Source: Bacillota bacterium (GTDB taxonomy: Bacteria; Bacillota; Clostridia; Christensenellales; Aristaeellaceae). From it: a stretch of DNA of 35,188 bases. The translations under genes were made by a program, and so were the position numbers. The stretch spans positions 1-35,188 of the forward strand of contig JAEXCG010000118.1 in NCBI GenBank assembly GCA_023402355.1, read 5' to 3'. Shown here piece by piece: positions 7,155 to 15,222 of the stretch. Position 1 is the stretch's first letter; each line of letters begins with the position of its first letter. The notes under the pieces were generated by a model. It was not told the DNA's origin, did not search any database, and saw nothing but the letters and a program-made list of their open reading frames with translations.

Positions 7155-8063
7155 ATGATCTCATTGGTACCGCATTATGACATTTCTCAGATTCGCATCG
7201 GCACCTGCCTGCCCGGCCCGTTCGCGGAGCAATGGGGGCCGCACATGGCGGACATCGGCTTTGAAACGCTGTCGGTCAACTACCACATGGAGTACTACGG
7301 CGTGAACATCGAGGAGCAGGGCCCGCGCATGAAGGCGATGGCCGAGGAAAAGGGCATCGAAATCACCACGCTGGGCTACTACTGCAACGCCATTGCGTTT
7401 GAGGAGCACAAGAAGGGCCTGGAGCGCGCGATCGACGCGGCGCACCTCTACGGCGCGAAGACCGTCTCCACCTTCGCGGGCGCCTACGAGGGTAAGCCCG
7501 TGGACGAATCCTTCAAGAAGTTTGGCGAGGTCTTCCGCGACCTGGCCAAGCGCGCGGAGGATCGCGGCGTGCGCCTGGCGATCGAGAACTGCCCCATGGG
7601 CGGCACCTGGGACCGCCCGACCTGCAACATCGGCTTCAACCCGCGCGCGTGGGAGCGCATGTTCGACGAGGTCAAGAGCGACGCGCTCGGCCTCGAATGG
7701 GAGCCCGCGCACCAGATGATCCAGCTCATCGACCCCATCGCCCAGCTTCGCAAGTGGGTGAAGAAGGTCTATCACGTGCACGGCAAGGACGCGAGCGTCG
7801 ACCGCCGCGCCGTCGCCGATTACGGCGTGCTGTGCGACACCGACTGGTACGCCCCCGAGCGCACGCCCGGCTTTGGCGACAGCGACTGGCGCGACATCCT
7901 CTACATCCTGCACGTGGGCGGCTACACCGGCGACATCTGCGTGGAGGGCTACCACGACCCGATCTACAAGAAGGATTGGGAGATGACCGCGCAGAAGCAT
8001 TCGCTGGCCTACCTCAAGTGGTGCCGCGGCGGCGACTTCACCCCGAACCCCTGGGAAAAGTAA
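7155..8063 (+). CDS. Sugar phosphate isomerase/epimerase family TIM-barrel protein
   Basis: A 302-residue predicted cytoplasmic enzyme of the xylose-isomerase-like TIM-barrel family. Members isomerise or epimerise sugars or keto-sugars with a divalent metal. Visible signs are the early barrel strand ISQIRIGTCLPG, the YGAKTVSTFAG strand, the metal-site-like RLAIENCPMGG and GLEWEPAHQM segments, VYHVHGKDA, and a late GYTGDICVEGYHDP. These glutamates, histidine and aspartate fit the usual E/D/H/E metal-ligand layout. I used the ATG at 7155; a TTG three codons on (7164) has somewhat better ribosome-site spacing. It sits between the importer operon and the mannosidase, 154 nt before the latter. A role in processing the released sugar is inferred. 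Confidence 0.85.
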   Translation: MISLVPHYDISQIRIGTCLPGPFAEQWGPHMADIGFETLSVNYHMEYYGVNIEEQGPRMKAMAEEKGIEITTLGYYCNAIAFEEHKKGLERAIDAAHLYGAKTVSTFAGAYEGKPVDESFKKFGEVFRDLAKRAEDRGVRLAIENCPMGGTWDRPTCNIGFNPRAWERMFDEVKSDALGLEWEPAHQMIQLIDPIAQLRKWVKKVYHVHGKDASVDRRAVADYGVLCDTDWYAPERTPGFGDSDWRDILYILHVGGYTGDICVEGYHDPIYKKDWEMTAQKHSLAYLKWCRGGDFTPNPWEK

Positions 8064-8217
8064 TCTTTCTCTCCGAGGGGTATCCCCCGGACGCCGGGGT
8101 TCAGGGATGCGCGGCCCCGGCATCCCGATGACCGCCCCCGGACCCCGGCGAAGGGACGCCCCTTTGCGAAACTCCCCTGCAATCTATCCCACACGATAAA
8201 CGGAGGAATCACCCATA
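8064..8217 (+). other. Hairpin-rich spacer between isomerase and mannosidase genes
   Basis: No gene. The 154 nt contain several GC-rich inverted repeats, for example CCCCG-gacgc-CGGGG near 8086 and GGGATGC...GCATCCC near 8105-8128. None is followed by a T-run, so they look like mRNA-stabilising or processing stems rather than terminators. The mannosidase ribosome site (GGAGG, about 8202) is left free. Confidence 0.4.
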
Positions 8218-11200
8218 ATGAAGTACATGCACTCCGAATGGAAGGGCCGCCTGAACCACTGGCTGGAAACGCTGCGGCAGGACCTGTACCTGCCGCTCGG
8301 CCCCATCGAGGTCGAATCCTTCCTCACGATGGATCACCTGACGCCCGAGGAGGCCGCCAAGGGCGCCTTCTCCCCCATGCCCCACGGCACGGCCTGGGGC
8401 CACACCTATGAGTATTGCTGGATGCGCAGCCGCATCACCCTGCCCAAAGAAGCGGAGGGCAAGCGCGTTCTCATGAACCTCACCACCGGCGGCGAGACGA
8501 CCGTCTTCGTGGACGGCCGCTCCTTCGGCACCTACCGCGCCGACTGGGTGTCGACCCCGCACCACTTCATGGTCGACAACTTCCTGACGCCCTGCGGCGA
8601 GGCGGGCCGCACCTACGACCTGCTGCTCGAGGCTTACGCGGGCCACTTCTGGCCGCAAAGCCCGCTCGGCGGCTGCGCGACCGGCCCCGTGCTGCCCGGC
8701 GCCTATCAGGACCCGAAGGTCGAGGGTCAGCGTGCGACGCTGGGCGACATGACCTACGGCATCTGGAACGAGGACGCCTATCAGCTCTACATGGACGTGG
8801 ACACGCTCTATCAGCTCGTGGATCAGCTCGACCCCGAAAGCCTGCGCGCGGACAAGGTCGCGCACGCGCTGGAGCAGTTCTCCCTCATCGTAGACTTTGA
8901 GCAGCCGCTGGAAGGCCGCATCGAGAGCTACAAGGCCGCACGCGAAGCGCTTCGCCCCGCGCTCGAGGCGAAGAACGGCTCCACCGCGCCCGTCTTCTAC
9001 GCGATCGGCAACGCGCACCTGGACCTCGCGTGGCTGTGGCCCATGGCCGAAACCCACCGCAAGACCTCGCGCACGTTCGCCGCGCAGCTTCGCCTGATCG
9101 AGGAGTACCCGGAATACAAGTTCCTGCAAAGCCAACCCGCCAGCTACGTGATGTGCCGCGAGCACTACCCGGAGCTCTACGCGCGCATCAAGGAAGCCAT
9201 CAAGGGCGGCCAGTGGATCGCCGAGGGCGCGATGTGGGTCGAGCCCGACACCAACATGACCAGCGGCGAATCGCTCGTGCGCCAGGTGCTGCACGGCAAG
9301 CGCTTCTTCAAGGAAGAGTTCGGCATCGACAGCGTCATCCTGTGGCTGCCCGACACCTTCGGCTACTCGGCCGCGCTGCCGCAGATCCTGAAAGGCTGCG
9401 GCGTCAAGTACCTCGTGACGCAGAAGATCTTCTGGTCCTACAACGAGGGCGACCAGTTCCCCTACCACTACTTCACCTGGCAGGGCGCGGACGGCTCGGA
9501 AATCGACACCTTCCTGCCCACCAGCTACACCTACCGCACCGACCCCAAGGAGCTGTGCGAGACCTGGGGCAAGCGCGTGCAAAAGCGCGGCCTGGACGCC
9601 TTCCTGCTGCCCTACGGCTACGGCGACGGCGGCGGCGGACCCTGCCGCGACCACATCGAGTACGCCCTGCGCGAAAAGGACCTAGAGGGCATGCCCAAGG
9701 TTCGCATGGAGACGCCCACCAAGTTCTTCGAGGACATGGAGGCGGACGGCGGCCCGCAGCACACCTACGTGGGCGAGCTGTACTTCTCCGCGCACCGCGG
9801 CGTGTTCACCTCGCAGGCGGCCATCAAGCGCGGCAACCGCAAGTGCGAAATCGCGCTGCGCGAGGCCGAGATGTGGGCGACCCTGGCGATGCTCTCGGGC
9901 GGCGAATATCCGCTGGCCCGCATGGACGCCGCCTGGAAGCGCCTGCTGCTCAACCAGTTCCACGACATCCTTCCCGGCTCCTCCATCGCCCGCGTGTACG
10001 TCGAGGCGCGCCGCGATCACGCCTGGATTCAGGAGGAAGCGGCCGCCGTGCAGCAGGACGCGCTCGCCGCGCTCGCTAAGGGCGAGGGCGTGACCGTCTT
10101 CAACTCCCTGTCGTTCGCGCGTGCGGGCCTCGTCCGCCTGCCGGACGCCTTTGCGGACGGCGCGAAGACCGCCGACGGCGAAATCGTGCCCGTTCAGAAG
10201 GGCGCGGAGGGCGTTCTGGCGCTCGTTTCGGTGCCCGCCTGCGGCTGTGTATCGCTGCTGCCCGCGCAGGCTGAAAAGGCCGCGCAGGCCGTCACCGCGC
10301 AGATCACGCAGTCCGGCGCGGTCCTGGAAAACGAGCAGGTGCGCGCGGAATTGAACGCGCGCGGCGAGGTCGTCTCCTTTGTGGACAAGCAGACCGGCCG
10401 CGAGTTCGCCGCAGGCCCCATGAACCGCCTGCTCCTGTTCAAGGACGTGCCGCGCCTGTTCGACGCGTGGGACATCGACTCCAACTACATCCTCCAGCCG
10501 GTCGAAATCGAGGAGCCCGTGACGCTGACGGTCAAGGAAGCGGGCGGCCTGCGCGCGGTGATTCACCTCGAGCGCAAGGTGCTCTCCTCCACCTTTGAGC
10601 AGGACATCGTGCTGGACGCGGGCAGCCGCCGTCTGGACTTCGTGACGGACGTGGACTGGAACGAGCTGCACCGCCTGCTCAAGGTCGCGTTCCCGGTGGC
10701 CGTGCAGGCGACGGAGGCGATCAACGAGATCCAGTTCGGCTACATGACGCGCCCGACGCACCGTTCCCGCCTGTACGACAGCGACCGCTTCGAGGTCTGC
10801 AACCAGCGCTACAGCGCCCTGTGCGACCAGAGCCACGGCGCGGCGGTGCTCAACGACTGCAAGTACGGCATCAGCCAGAACGGAAACGAGCTGCAGCTCA
10901 CGCTGCTGCGCGCCGCGGCCAGCCCGGAGATGCGCGCGGACAACGGCAAGCACGCCTTCACCTACTCCTTCACCGGCTGGGAGGGCAGCTTCCTGACCTC
11001 CCCGGTCGTGCAGGAGGCCTACGACCTGAACGTGCCCATGCAGGTGGCCGCGGGCGCCTGCCCGGCCTTCAGCGCCTTCGTGCTGGACGAGCCGAACGTG
11101 TTCATCGACACCGTGAAGCCCGCCGAGGACGGCAGCGGCGACGTCATCGTCCGCCTGTACGAGGCCAAGAAGGCCGATACGTCCTGCGTGCTGGGCGTGA

Positions 11201-11331
11201 ACATTCCTGCCGCGAAGGTCTTTGCCTGCGACATGCTGGAAAACGAGCAGAGCGAGCTGCCGATGGAAAACGGCTGCGTGAAGCTGCACTTCAACACCTT
11301 CGAGGTCAAGACGCTCCGAATCGTAAAATAA
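8218..11331 (+). CDS. Glycoside hydrolase family 38 alpha-mannosidase
   Basis: A 1037-residue enzyme that removes alpha-linked mannose. The catalytic (beta/alpha) barrel opens at FYAIGNAHLDLAWLW, where H267 and D269 are zinc ligands by family analogy. D379 in WLPDTFGYS is the expected nucleophile and also binds zinc, and H582 in NQFHDILPG is the last metal ligand. The N-terminal ~260 residues look like the beta-rich accessory domain of bacterial GH38 proteins. The C-terminal half is the beta-sandwich part (e.g. RRLDFVTDVDW, LRIVK end). No signal peptide is present, so it should act inside the cell on imported oligosaccharides. The length is normal for the bacterial and fungal Ams1-like branch. 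Its ATG follows a GGAGG site. Confidence 0.95.
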   Translation: MKYMHSEWKGRLNHWLETLRQDLYLPLGPIEVESFLTMDHLTPEEAAKGAFSPMPHGTAWGHTYEYCWMRSRITLPKEAEGKRVLMNLTTGGETTVFVDGRSFGTYRADWVSTPHHFMVDNFLTPCGEAGRTYDLLLEAYAGHFWPQSPLGGCATGPVLPGAYQDPKVEGQRATLGDMTYGIWNEDAYQLYMDVDTLYQLVDQLDPESLRADKVAHALEQFSLIVDFEQPLEGRIESYKAAREALRPALEAKNGSTAPVFYAIGNAHLDLAWLWPMAETHRKTSRTFAAQLRLIEEYPEYKFLQSQPASYVMCREHYPELYARIKEAIKGGQWIAEGAMWVEPDTNMTSGESLVRQVLHGKRFFKEEFGIDSVILWLPDTFGYSAALPQILKGCGVKYLVTQKIFWSYNEGDQFPYHYFTWQGADGSEIDTFLPTSYTYRTDPKELCETWGKRVQKRGLDAFLLPYGYGDGGGGPCRDHIEYALREKDLEGMPKVRMETPTKFFEDMEADGGPQHTYVGELYFSAHRGVFTSQAAIKRGNRKCEIALREAEMWATLAMLSGGEYPLARMDAAWKRLLLNQFHDILPGSSIARVYVEARRDHAWIQEEAAAVQQDALAALAKGEGVTVFNSLSFARAGLVRLPDAFADGAKTADGEIVPVQKGAEGVLALVSVPACGCVSLLPAQAEKAAQAVTAQITQSGAVLENEQVRAELNARGEVVSFVDKQTGREFAAGPMNRLLLFKDVPRLFDAWDIDSNYILQPVEIEEPVTLTVKEAGGLRAVIHLERKVLSSTFEQDIVLDAGSRRLDFVTDVDWNELHRLLKVAFPVAVQATEAINEIQFGYMTRPTHRSRLYDSDRFEVCNQRYSALCDQSHGAAVLNDCKYGISQNGNELQLTLLRAAASPEMRADNGKHAFTYSFTGWEGSFLTSPVVQEAYDLNVPMQVAAGACPAFSAFVLDEPNVFIDTVKPAEDGSGDVIVRLYEAKKADTSCVLGVNIPAAKVFACDMLENEQSELPMENGCVKLHFNTFEVKTLRIVK

Positions 11332-11363
11332 TTTTTTCGGTCGTGCAGGGCACAGGCTGAACC

Positions 11364-11399
11364 AAAAAACGGTGCTTCCGAAAGGAAGCATCGTTTTTT
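11364..11399. terminator. Bidirectional terminator between convergent genes
   Basis: A 16-nt arm (11364-11379) pairs with 11384-11399 around a GAAA loop, with one wobble pair. Six A's on one side and six T's on the other let it end both the mannosidase transcript (plus) and the ydhW-like transcript (minus). Confidence 0.9.
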
Positions 11400-11401
11400 G
11401 C

Positions 11402-12016
11402 TTATGGGTTTTCGTATTCCTCGACCTCGATGGATTCCAGCAGCGCGCGCGCGTAGCGCTCGCTTAAGTACTTCGAGGAGTAAAAGGCCTTGGCGCCGTT
11501 CGAGGCCTGCACCACGCCGATGTCCTCGTACTCCTTCTCAAACGTCATGCGCGCGGCCGCGCCGAGCAGCTCGTCGCGCGTGAAGCGGAAGGGCGTGTCC
11601 TCCAGCTTGGAAAACTGCGTGGGCCGGGGGTACAGCTTGCAGTCGGAACGGGTGATGTTCGCGATGGTGTAGAGAAGGTCCTTCTCCTGAATCATCGTGT
11701 CCAGTTCCGCGTAATGCCGGGTCATCAGGGTGGCTTCGTAGTAGTACGTGTCCTTTTTCCCTTCAATGGCGGCGATGTTTTGCAGCTCCGCGGGCATTTC
11801 CTCGGCGCCCAGCTTGGCAAGAAGAGCGCTCATTTCTTCCTTGTCAACGCCTTCGGGAGGCTGAAGCAGGAGCTGCTTTTTCGCCGTGACCCGCGACTGA
11901 ATGGTACGGGCGCGCAGGTGCTCGTAAAGCGCCTGCGCGCCGTTCGTTCCCTCCTCCTGAGCAGGCGATTCCGCAGAAACCGCCTGCTCTTCGGCCGGGA
12001 ACTGTGTTTCGTCCAT
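11402..12016 (-). CDS. YdhW-like partner protein of the AOR-family oxidoreductase
   Basis: A 204-residue soluble protein with no signal peptide, membrane helix or cysteine cluster. The first ~25 residues are acidic and probably disordered (many E, Q, A). A mixed alpha/beta body follows, with recognisable blocks such as YYYEATLMTRHYAELDTMI, TRSDCKLYPRPTQF and AKAFYSSKYLSERYARALLE. Its start overlaps the stop of the AOR gene by one base (TAATG), so the two are translationally coupled. In enterobacteria the order is ydhY-ydhV-ydhW. The same place in a matching operon is my main reason for the YdhW label; the sequence match is from memory and less certain. Function is unknown; a chaperone or accessory role for the oxidoreductase is the natural guess. 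Confidence 0.7.
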   Translation of the reverse strand: MDETQFPAEEQAVSAESPAQEEGTNGAQALYEHLRARTIQSRVTAKKQLLLQPPEGVDKEEMSALLAKLGAEEMPAELQNIAAIEGKKDTYYYEATLMTRHYAELDTMIQEKDLLYTIANITRSDCKLYPRPTQFSKLEDTPFRFTRDELLGAAARMTFEKEYEDIGVVQASNGAKAFYSSKYLSERYARALLESIEVEEYENP

Positions 12017-14127
12017 TACGGAAGCAGGTTGAGCGCAGCCAGATCGTCCGCCACGTCGCTCAGCTCGAACTTCTCAAGCGTCTCGCGCGTGGGCGCGCCG
12101 GTCTTCGGGTCCCAGCCGAACTGCTCGTAGAACAGGGTCAGGGCGTTCTGCCAGTCCTCGCGCTCCAGCTTCACGGTGCCCTCGGTGAAGGGCTCGAAGT
12201 CCGGGTCCATGTCGAAGATGAAGGAAGCCACCACGTCGTGGTTGTTGCGCATGTCGACGGTGCCCGCCGTCTTGACGGTCATGGCGCGGTGCAGCTGGAT
12301 GCAGCGCTCGACGGCGTGATCCAGAGCTTCCTCGGTCCAATCCTCGCCGGTGATGGCGCTCATGTACTGCGCCTCCACGCTCAGGTCGCCCTTGTAGCCG
12401 CGCTCCTTGCGGGGCGAGAAGGTCATCGGCCACACCCAGTTGCACAGGGTGAAGCTGTCGTGCAGCACCTGACGCATGATGCCGAACTTGGCGAAGCGCG
12501 CCTTGTTTTCGTTCATGGGCGTGTAGTTCTTCGGCGCGTCCAGGCAGCCCTCGCCGAAGATGTCCTCGACGATGTTCTTCTGGATTTCATAGGGCAGGCC
12601 GGAACCGGTGATGTTCACGATGGTATGGCACATGCCGTCGCGGTTGTAGATGACGTTCGTCAGCAGGCCGACCTGCGCCGCGCACTCGTTGCCATGGTGG
12701 CGCTTCGCGCCGATGACGCCCCACAGGCCGATCGCCGAGGAGTTCAGGTAGTCGTCGCCCAGGATGTCGTGGTACTTCTGGTCCACGTAGTACGCGCCCT
12801 GCGCCAGGTTGTACATGGAGTGGTTCGGATCGAGCAGGCAGGCCACGATGTCCTTCAGGAAGGTCAGGTCGCCCTTCTCGCGCTTGGACCAGTCGATCGC
12901 GTTGAATTCCTCCTCCGTCACGATCTGGCGGAGCAGCTTGTAGTCGTCCTTGAAGAAGTAGTTCAGCGTCGCGGCCAGCTCGCCGTAGTTGTCCCACAGG
13001 CCCATGTCGTCGGACAGGATCGCCGCGTAGACGTTGCCCATCAGCTTGCCGTCGCCCTCGCGCTCCATGTCGGGCACGTTTTCGACGAGGCCCGCGAAGC
13101 CGCTGCCGCGGTTGCCCAGGCAGGTGTTGGCGTGGTTGCCCACGACGCCCGTCATCTCTTCCATCTTGGGCAGGTACAGCCCGCCGTAGCAGCGAATCGG
13201 GCACATCGTGCAGCCGGACATCTTCACCGTGTAGGGCTCGGCGATCGCGCCGTGGTCCTTGACGGCCTTCTGGCAGCGATAGCCCACCAGCGTGGGCTGG
13301 CCGGGCGCGGACTCGCCGGTGTCGACGGGGCCGCCCTCCGCCGCGCCCCAGGTCAGGCCCGGATGGCCCGTCCAGCGGGTGGAGGAGTTCTCGTACTCAG
13401 ACCAGGACTGCGCGACGGTCGGCACCACGTGGTTGTTGTTGGAGCCGATCAGATCGCTCATCACGTAGTTGTTCAGCTCCAGCACCTTCTTGGGCTCGGC
13501 GACCTGAATGCCCTTCGTGCCGTAGAAGGCGATGGCCTTGAGCTTCTTGGAGCCGAAGACCTTGCCCAGTCCGCCGCCGCCGCAATGGCCGATGCCGGTC
13601 ATGACGCAGGAGAGGTTCACCATCGCCTCGCCCGCCGGGCCGATGGACACGACGTTCGCTCCCTGCTCGGTCTCGGAGACGATCTTCGCGGTGGTGTCCT
13701 CGGTGCCCTTGCCCCACAGGTGGGCGGCGTCGCGCACCTCGACCTTGTCGTCGTTTACGTAGATATACACGGGCTTGTCGCTCGCGCCCTCGATGATCAC
13801 GGCGTCATAGCCGCAGACCTTCATCGCCACGGCGGTGTCGCCGCCCATGTGCGCGTCGACGATCGCGTTGTACTTGGTGAAGGGGGAAAGGGTGGAAATG
13901 GTCGTGCGGCCGCTGCACGGAGCGCTGGAGCCCGTGTTCGGGCCGACCGCGAAGACGATCTTGTTTTCAGGCGCGACGGGGTCCGTTCCGGCGGGAACCT
14001 CGTCGTAGATGATGCGGTTGGCCATGCCCTTGCCGCCGATGTAAGCAAAGTATTTCTCGCTGCTCTCGATCGCGTAAGAACCGTCCGTCAGGTTCACGCG
14101 CAGCAGATTACCCATCCATCCGTTCAT
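12016..14127 (-). CDS. ydhV: Aldehyde ferredoxin oxidoreductase family protein (YdhV-like), W/Mo-pterin enzyme
   Basis: A 703-residue oxidoreductase of the tungsten/molybdenum bis-pterin AOR family. The N-terminus MGNLLRVNLTDGSYAIE, then YIGGKGMANRIIYDEVP and the SGRTTISTLSPFT segment are family landmarks of the pterin-binding domain. The [4Fe-4S] ligands are C306, C309 and C313 (GCTMCPIRC, a C-x2-C-x3-C) with C562 (FTLCNW) as the fourth. The pterin segment GTVDMRN lies near the C-terminus. Length matches YdhV of E. coli. AOR enzymes oxidise aldehydes to acids or the reverse with ferredoxin; the substrate of the YdhV branch is not established. It lies 21 nt after the ferredoxin gene. There is no signal peptide, although its electron partner carries a Tat signal. 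Confidence 0.93.
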   Translation of the reverse strand: MNGWMGNLLRVNLTDGSYAIESSEKYFAYIGGKGMANRIIYDEVPAGTDPVAPENKIVFAVGPNTGSSAPCSGRTTISTLSPFTKYNAIVDAHMGGDTAVAMKVCGYDAVIIEGASDKPVYIYVNDDKVEVRDAAHLWGKGTEDTTAKIVSETEQGANVVSIGPAGEAMVNLSCVMTGIGHCGGGGLGKVFGSKKLKAIAFYGTKGIQVAEPKKVLELNNYVMSDLIGSNNNHVVPTVAQSWSEYENSSTRWTGHPGLTWGAAEGGPVDTGESAPGQPTLVGYRCQKAVKDHGAIAEPYTVKMSGCTMCPIRCYGGLYLPKMEEMTGVVGNHANTCLGNRGSGFAGLVENVPDMEREGDGKLMGNVYAAILSDDMGLWDNYGELAATLNYFFKDDYKLLRQIVTEEEFNAIDWSKREKGDLTFLKDIVACLLDPNHSMYNLAQGAYYVDQKYHDILGDDYLNSSAIGLWGVIGAKRHHGNECAAQVGLLTNVIYNRDGMCHTIVNITGSGLPYEIQKNIVEDIFGEGCLDAPKNYTPMNENKARFAKFGIMRQVLHDSFTLCNWVWPMTFSPRKERGYKGDLSVEAQYMSAITGEDWTEEALDHAVERCIQLHRAMTVKTAGTVDMRNNHDVVASFIFDMDPDFEPFTEGTVKLEREDWQNALTLFYEQFGWDPKTGAPTRETLEKFELSDVADDLAALNLLP

Positions 14128-14148
14128 GAATTAAACCTCCTCAATCGA

Positions 14149-14793
14149 TTACAGCGCAGCGGCTACGTCTTCCCACGGGATCATGCGCAGCGCGCTGGTC
14201 GGACATCCGGCGACGCAGGCGCCGCAGCTGATGCACTTGGTGGACTTTTTCTTTTCCACGTCGATGCGGGGCATATGCCAGGGGCAGGCTTCCACGCAGG
14301 CGCCGCAGCCCACGCACTTCTCCTCGTCGATGACGCGCGCGCCCGTAGCGGGGTCCGCGGAAATCGCCTGCATCGGGCAGGCCTTGACGCAGGCGGGGTC
14401 GGCGCACTGCTTGCAGGTATCGGGCGCAAAGCCCCACGTGCCGAACACGCCGTCGCCGTGCTTGTAATCCTCGCCGGGGCCCTTATCGCCGAAGTTCACG
14501 TTCTGGCGCACGCGAATGCGGGCCATGTAGGGATGGACGTCTCCGTCGTTGGCCAGGGTGCAGTTCGCCTCGCAGCGCTGGCAGCCCGTGCACTTCGCGC
14601 GGTTGGCCACCAACAGGAAGTCCGGCGTGGCGATGGTTTCGACCATCCCCGCGTCCGCCTGCGCCTGCGTGCAGCCCAGCACGGAGAGCATGCTGCTGGA
14701 AAGAGCGACGCCAGCCAGCCCCTTGCCGGAGAGCTTCAGGAACTGACGGCGGGTAAACGCGCGATCCAACAGTGTCTTTTTGTTTTCAGACAT
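14149..14793 (-). CDS. ydhY: Tat-exported 4x[4Fe-4S] ferredoxin-like protein (YdhY-like)
   Basis: A 214-residue electron carrier. The N-terminus carries a twin-arginine motif TRRQFLKLS (R15, R16) and a hydrophobic stretch, so it is exported folded. Right after it comes SVLGC, with C41 possibly lipidated (a Tat lipoprotein), though the -2 leucine is not ideal. Sixteen cysteines form four clusters: CTGCQRCEANC, CKQCADPACVKAC, CVGCGACVEAC and CISCGACVAGC. This is the DmsB/NrfC/HybA arrangement. It is the first gene of the operon with the AOR-family enzyme and should pass electrons to or from it. The ATG follows AAGGAGG. No cytochrome or membrane-anchor subunit is encoded next to it. Confidence 0.92.
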   Translation of the reverse strand: MSENKKTLLDRAFTRRQFLKLSGKGLAGVALSSSMLSVLGCTQAQADAGMVETIATPDFLLVANRAKCTGCQRCEANCTLANDGDVHPYMARIRVRQNVNFGDKGPGEDYKHGDGVFGTWGFAPDTCKQCADPACVKACPMQAISADPATGARVIDEEKCVGCGACVEACPWHMPRIDVEKKKSTKCISCGACVAGCPTSALRMIPWEDVAAAL

Positions 14794-14825
14794 AACCTTG
14801 TTCCTCCTTACCGTATCTGGTCAAC

Positions 14826-14972
14826 AAAAAACGCCCGAAAAATCCACCCCGTACATCCATACAGGGCTGTGATTTTTCAGGCTCCTTCGCAAAGGCAGGC
14901 AGGGGGATCGCTCCCCGCACCCAATGGCCTGTGAAGCCGCAGGGGTTTCGCAGGCTCGGAGCGTTTGATGTT
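14826..14972 (-). ncRNA. Structured leader RNA of the ydhY-ydhV operon, candidate Moco/Tuco-type riboswitch
   Basis: Read on the minus strand from the predicted start near 14972. A closing stem pairs AACGC(U)CCGA (14965-14956) with UCGGGCGUU (14838-14830), and the 3' arm runs straight into a U6 tract. Inside are a GCCUG/CAGGC stem (14955-14951 with 14931-14927), a GGGGA-GCGA-UCCCC hairpin with a GNRA loop (14916-14903), a CCUU-UGCG-AAGG hairpin (14895-14884), and a long hairpin whose outer stem is GAAAAAUC/GAUUUUUC (14878-14871 with 14844-14837). The multi-stem junction, GNRA loop, CUCCGAGCC opening and position before a tungsten/molybdenum-pterin enzyme resemble the Moco RNA class as I remember it. 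The match has not been computed. Confidence 0.45.
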
Positions 14973-14978
14973 ACGTTC

Positions 14979-15007
14979 ATTATATCACGAAGTTCGTTCA
15001 CATTCAA
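14979..15007 (-). promoter_or_regulatory. Promoter of the ydhY-ydhV-ydhW-like operon
   Basis: Minus strand TTGAAT (15007-15002), 17-nt spacer, TATAAT (14984-14979). It sets the transcript start near 14972, at the beginning of the structured leader. Confidence 0.8.
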
Positions 15008-15039
15008 CGCATCTTCGATCGGTTACACGCCCAAAATCC

Positions 15040-15080
15040 GCATTTTCCGTTCTGTTTCGCGGCATTTTCGACACAGTGTC
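15040..15080. promoter_or_regulatory. Direct repeat and palindrome upstream of the ydhY promoter
   Basis: GCATTTTC occurs at 15040-15047 and again at 15062-15069, 22 bp apart (two helical turns). Directly beside it is the palindrome GACACAGTGTC (15070-15080). They lie about 70-105 bp upstream of the predicted start, where an activator could bind. I see nothing else in 15008-15176. Confidence 0.3.
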
Positions 15081-15177
15081 CCTTCGCCTTGCCTGATCCG
15101 TCTTCGACCTCGTTTGGTCTTTGACAAGCCTCCCTTTTGCGCTCTTGCGTCCGGCGCCCGGCTGATGCGGCAAGGTA

Positions 15178-15211
15178 TAAAAATCTCCGCACCCCTTCGG
15201 ATGCGGAGATT
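15178..15211 (-). terminator. Terminator of the second Opp/Dpp operon
   Basis: On the minus strand AATCTCCGCA pairs with TGCGGAGATT (15211-15202 with 15191-15182), followed by TTTTT. It lies 12 nt after the binding-protein stop. Confidence 0.88.
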
Positions 15212-15222
15212 GAAGAAAAGAG

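Noticed and set aside
8064..8217. Terminator between isomerase and mannosidase
   Set aside because: The GC stems there lack a following T-run, so the genes are probably one transcript.
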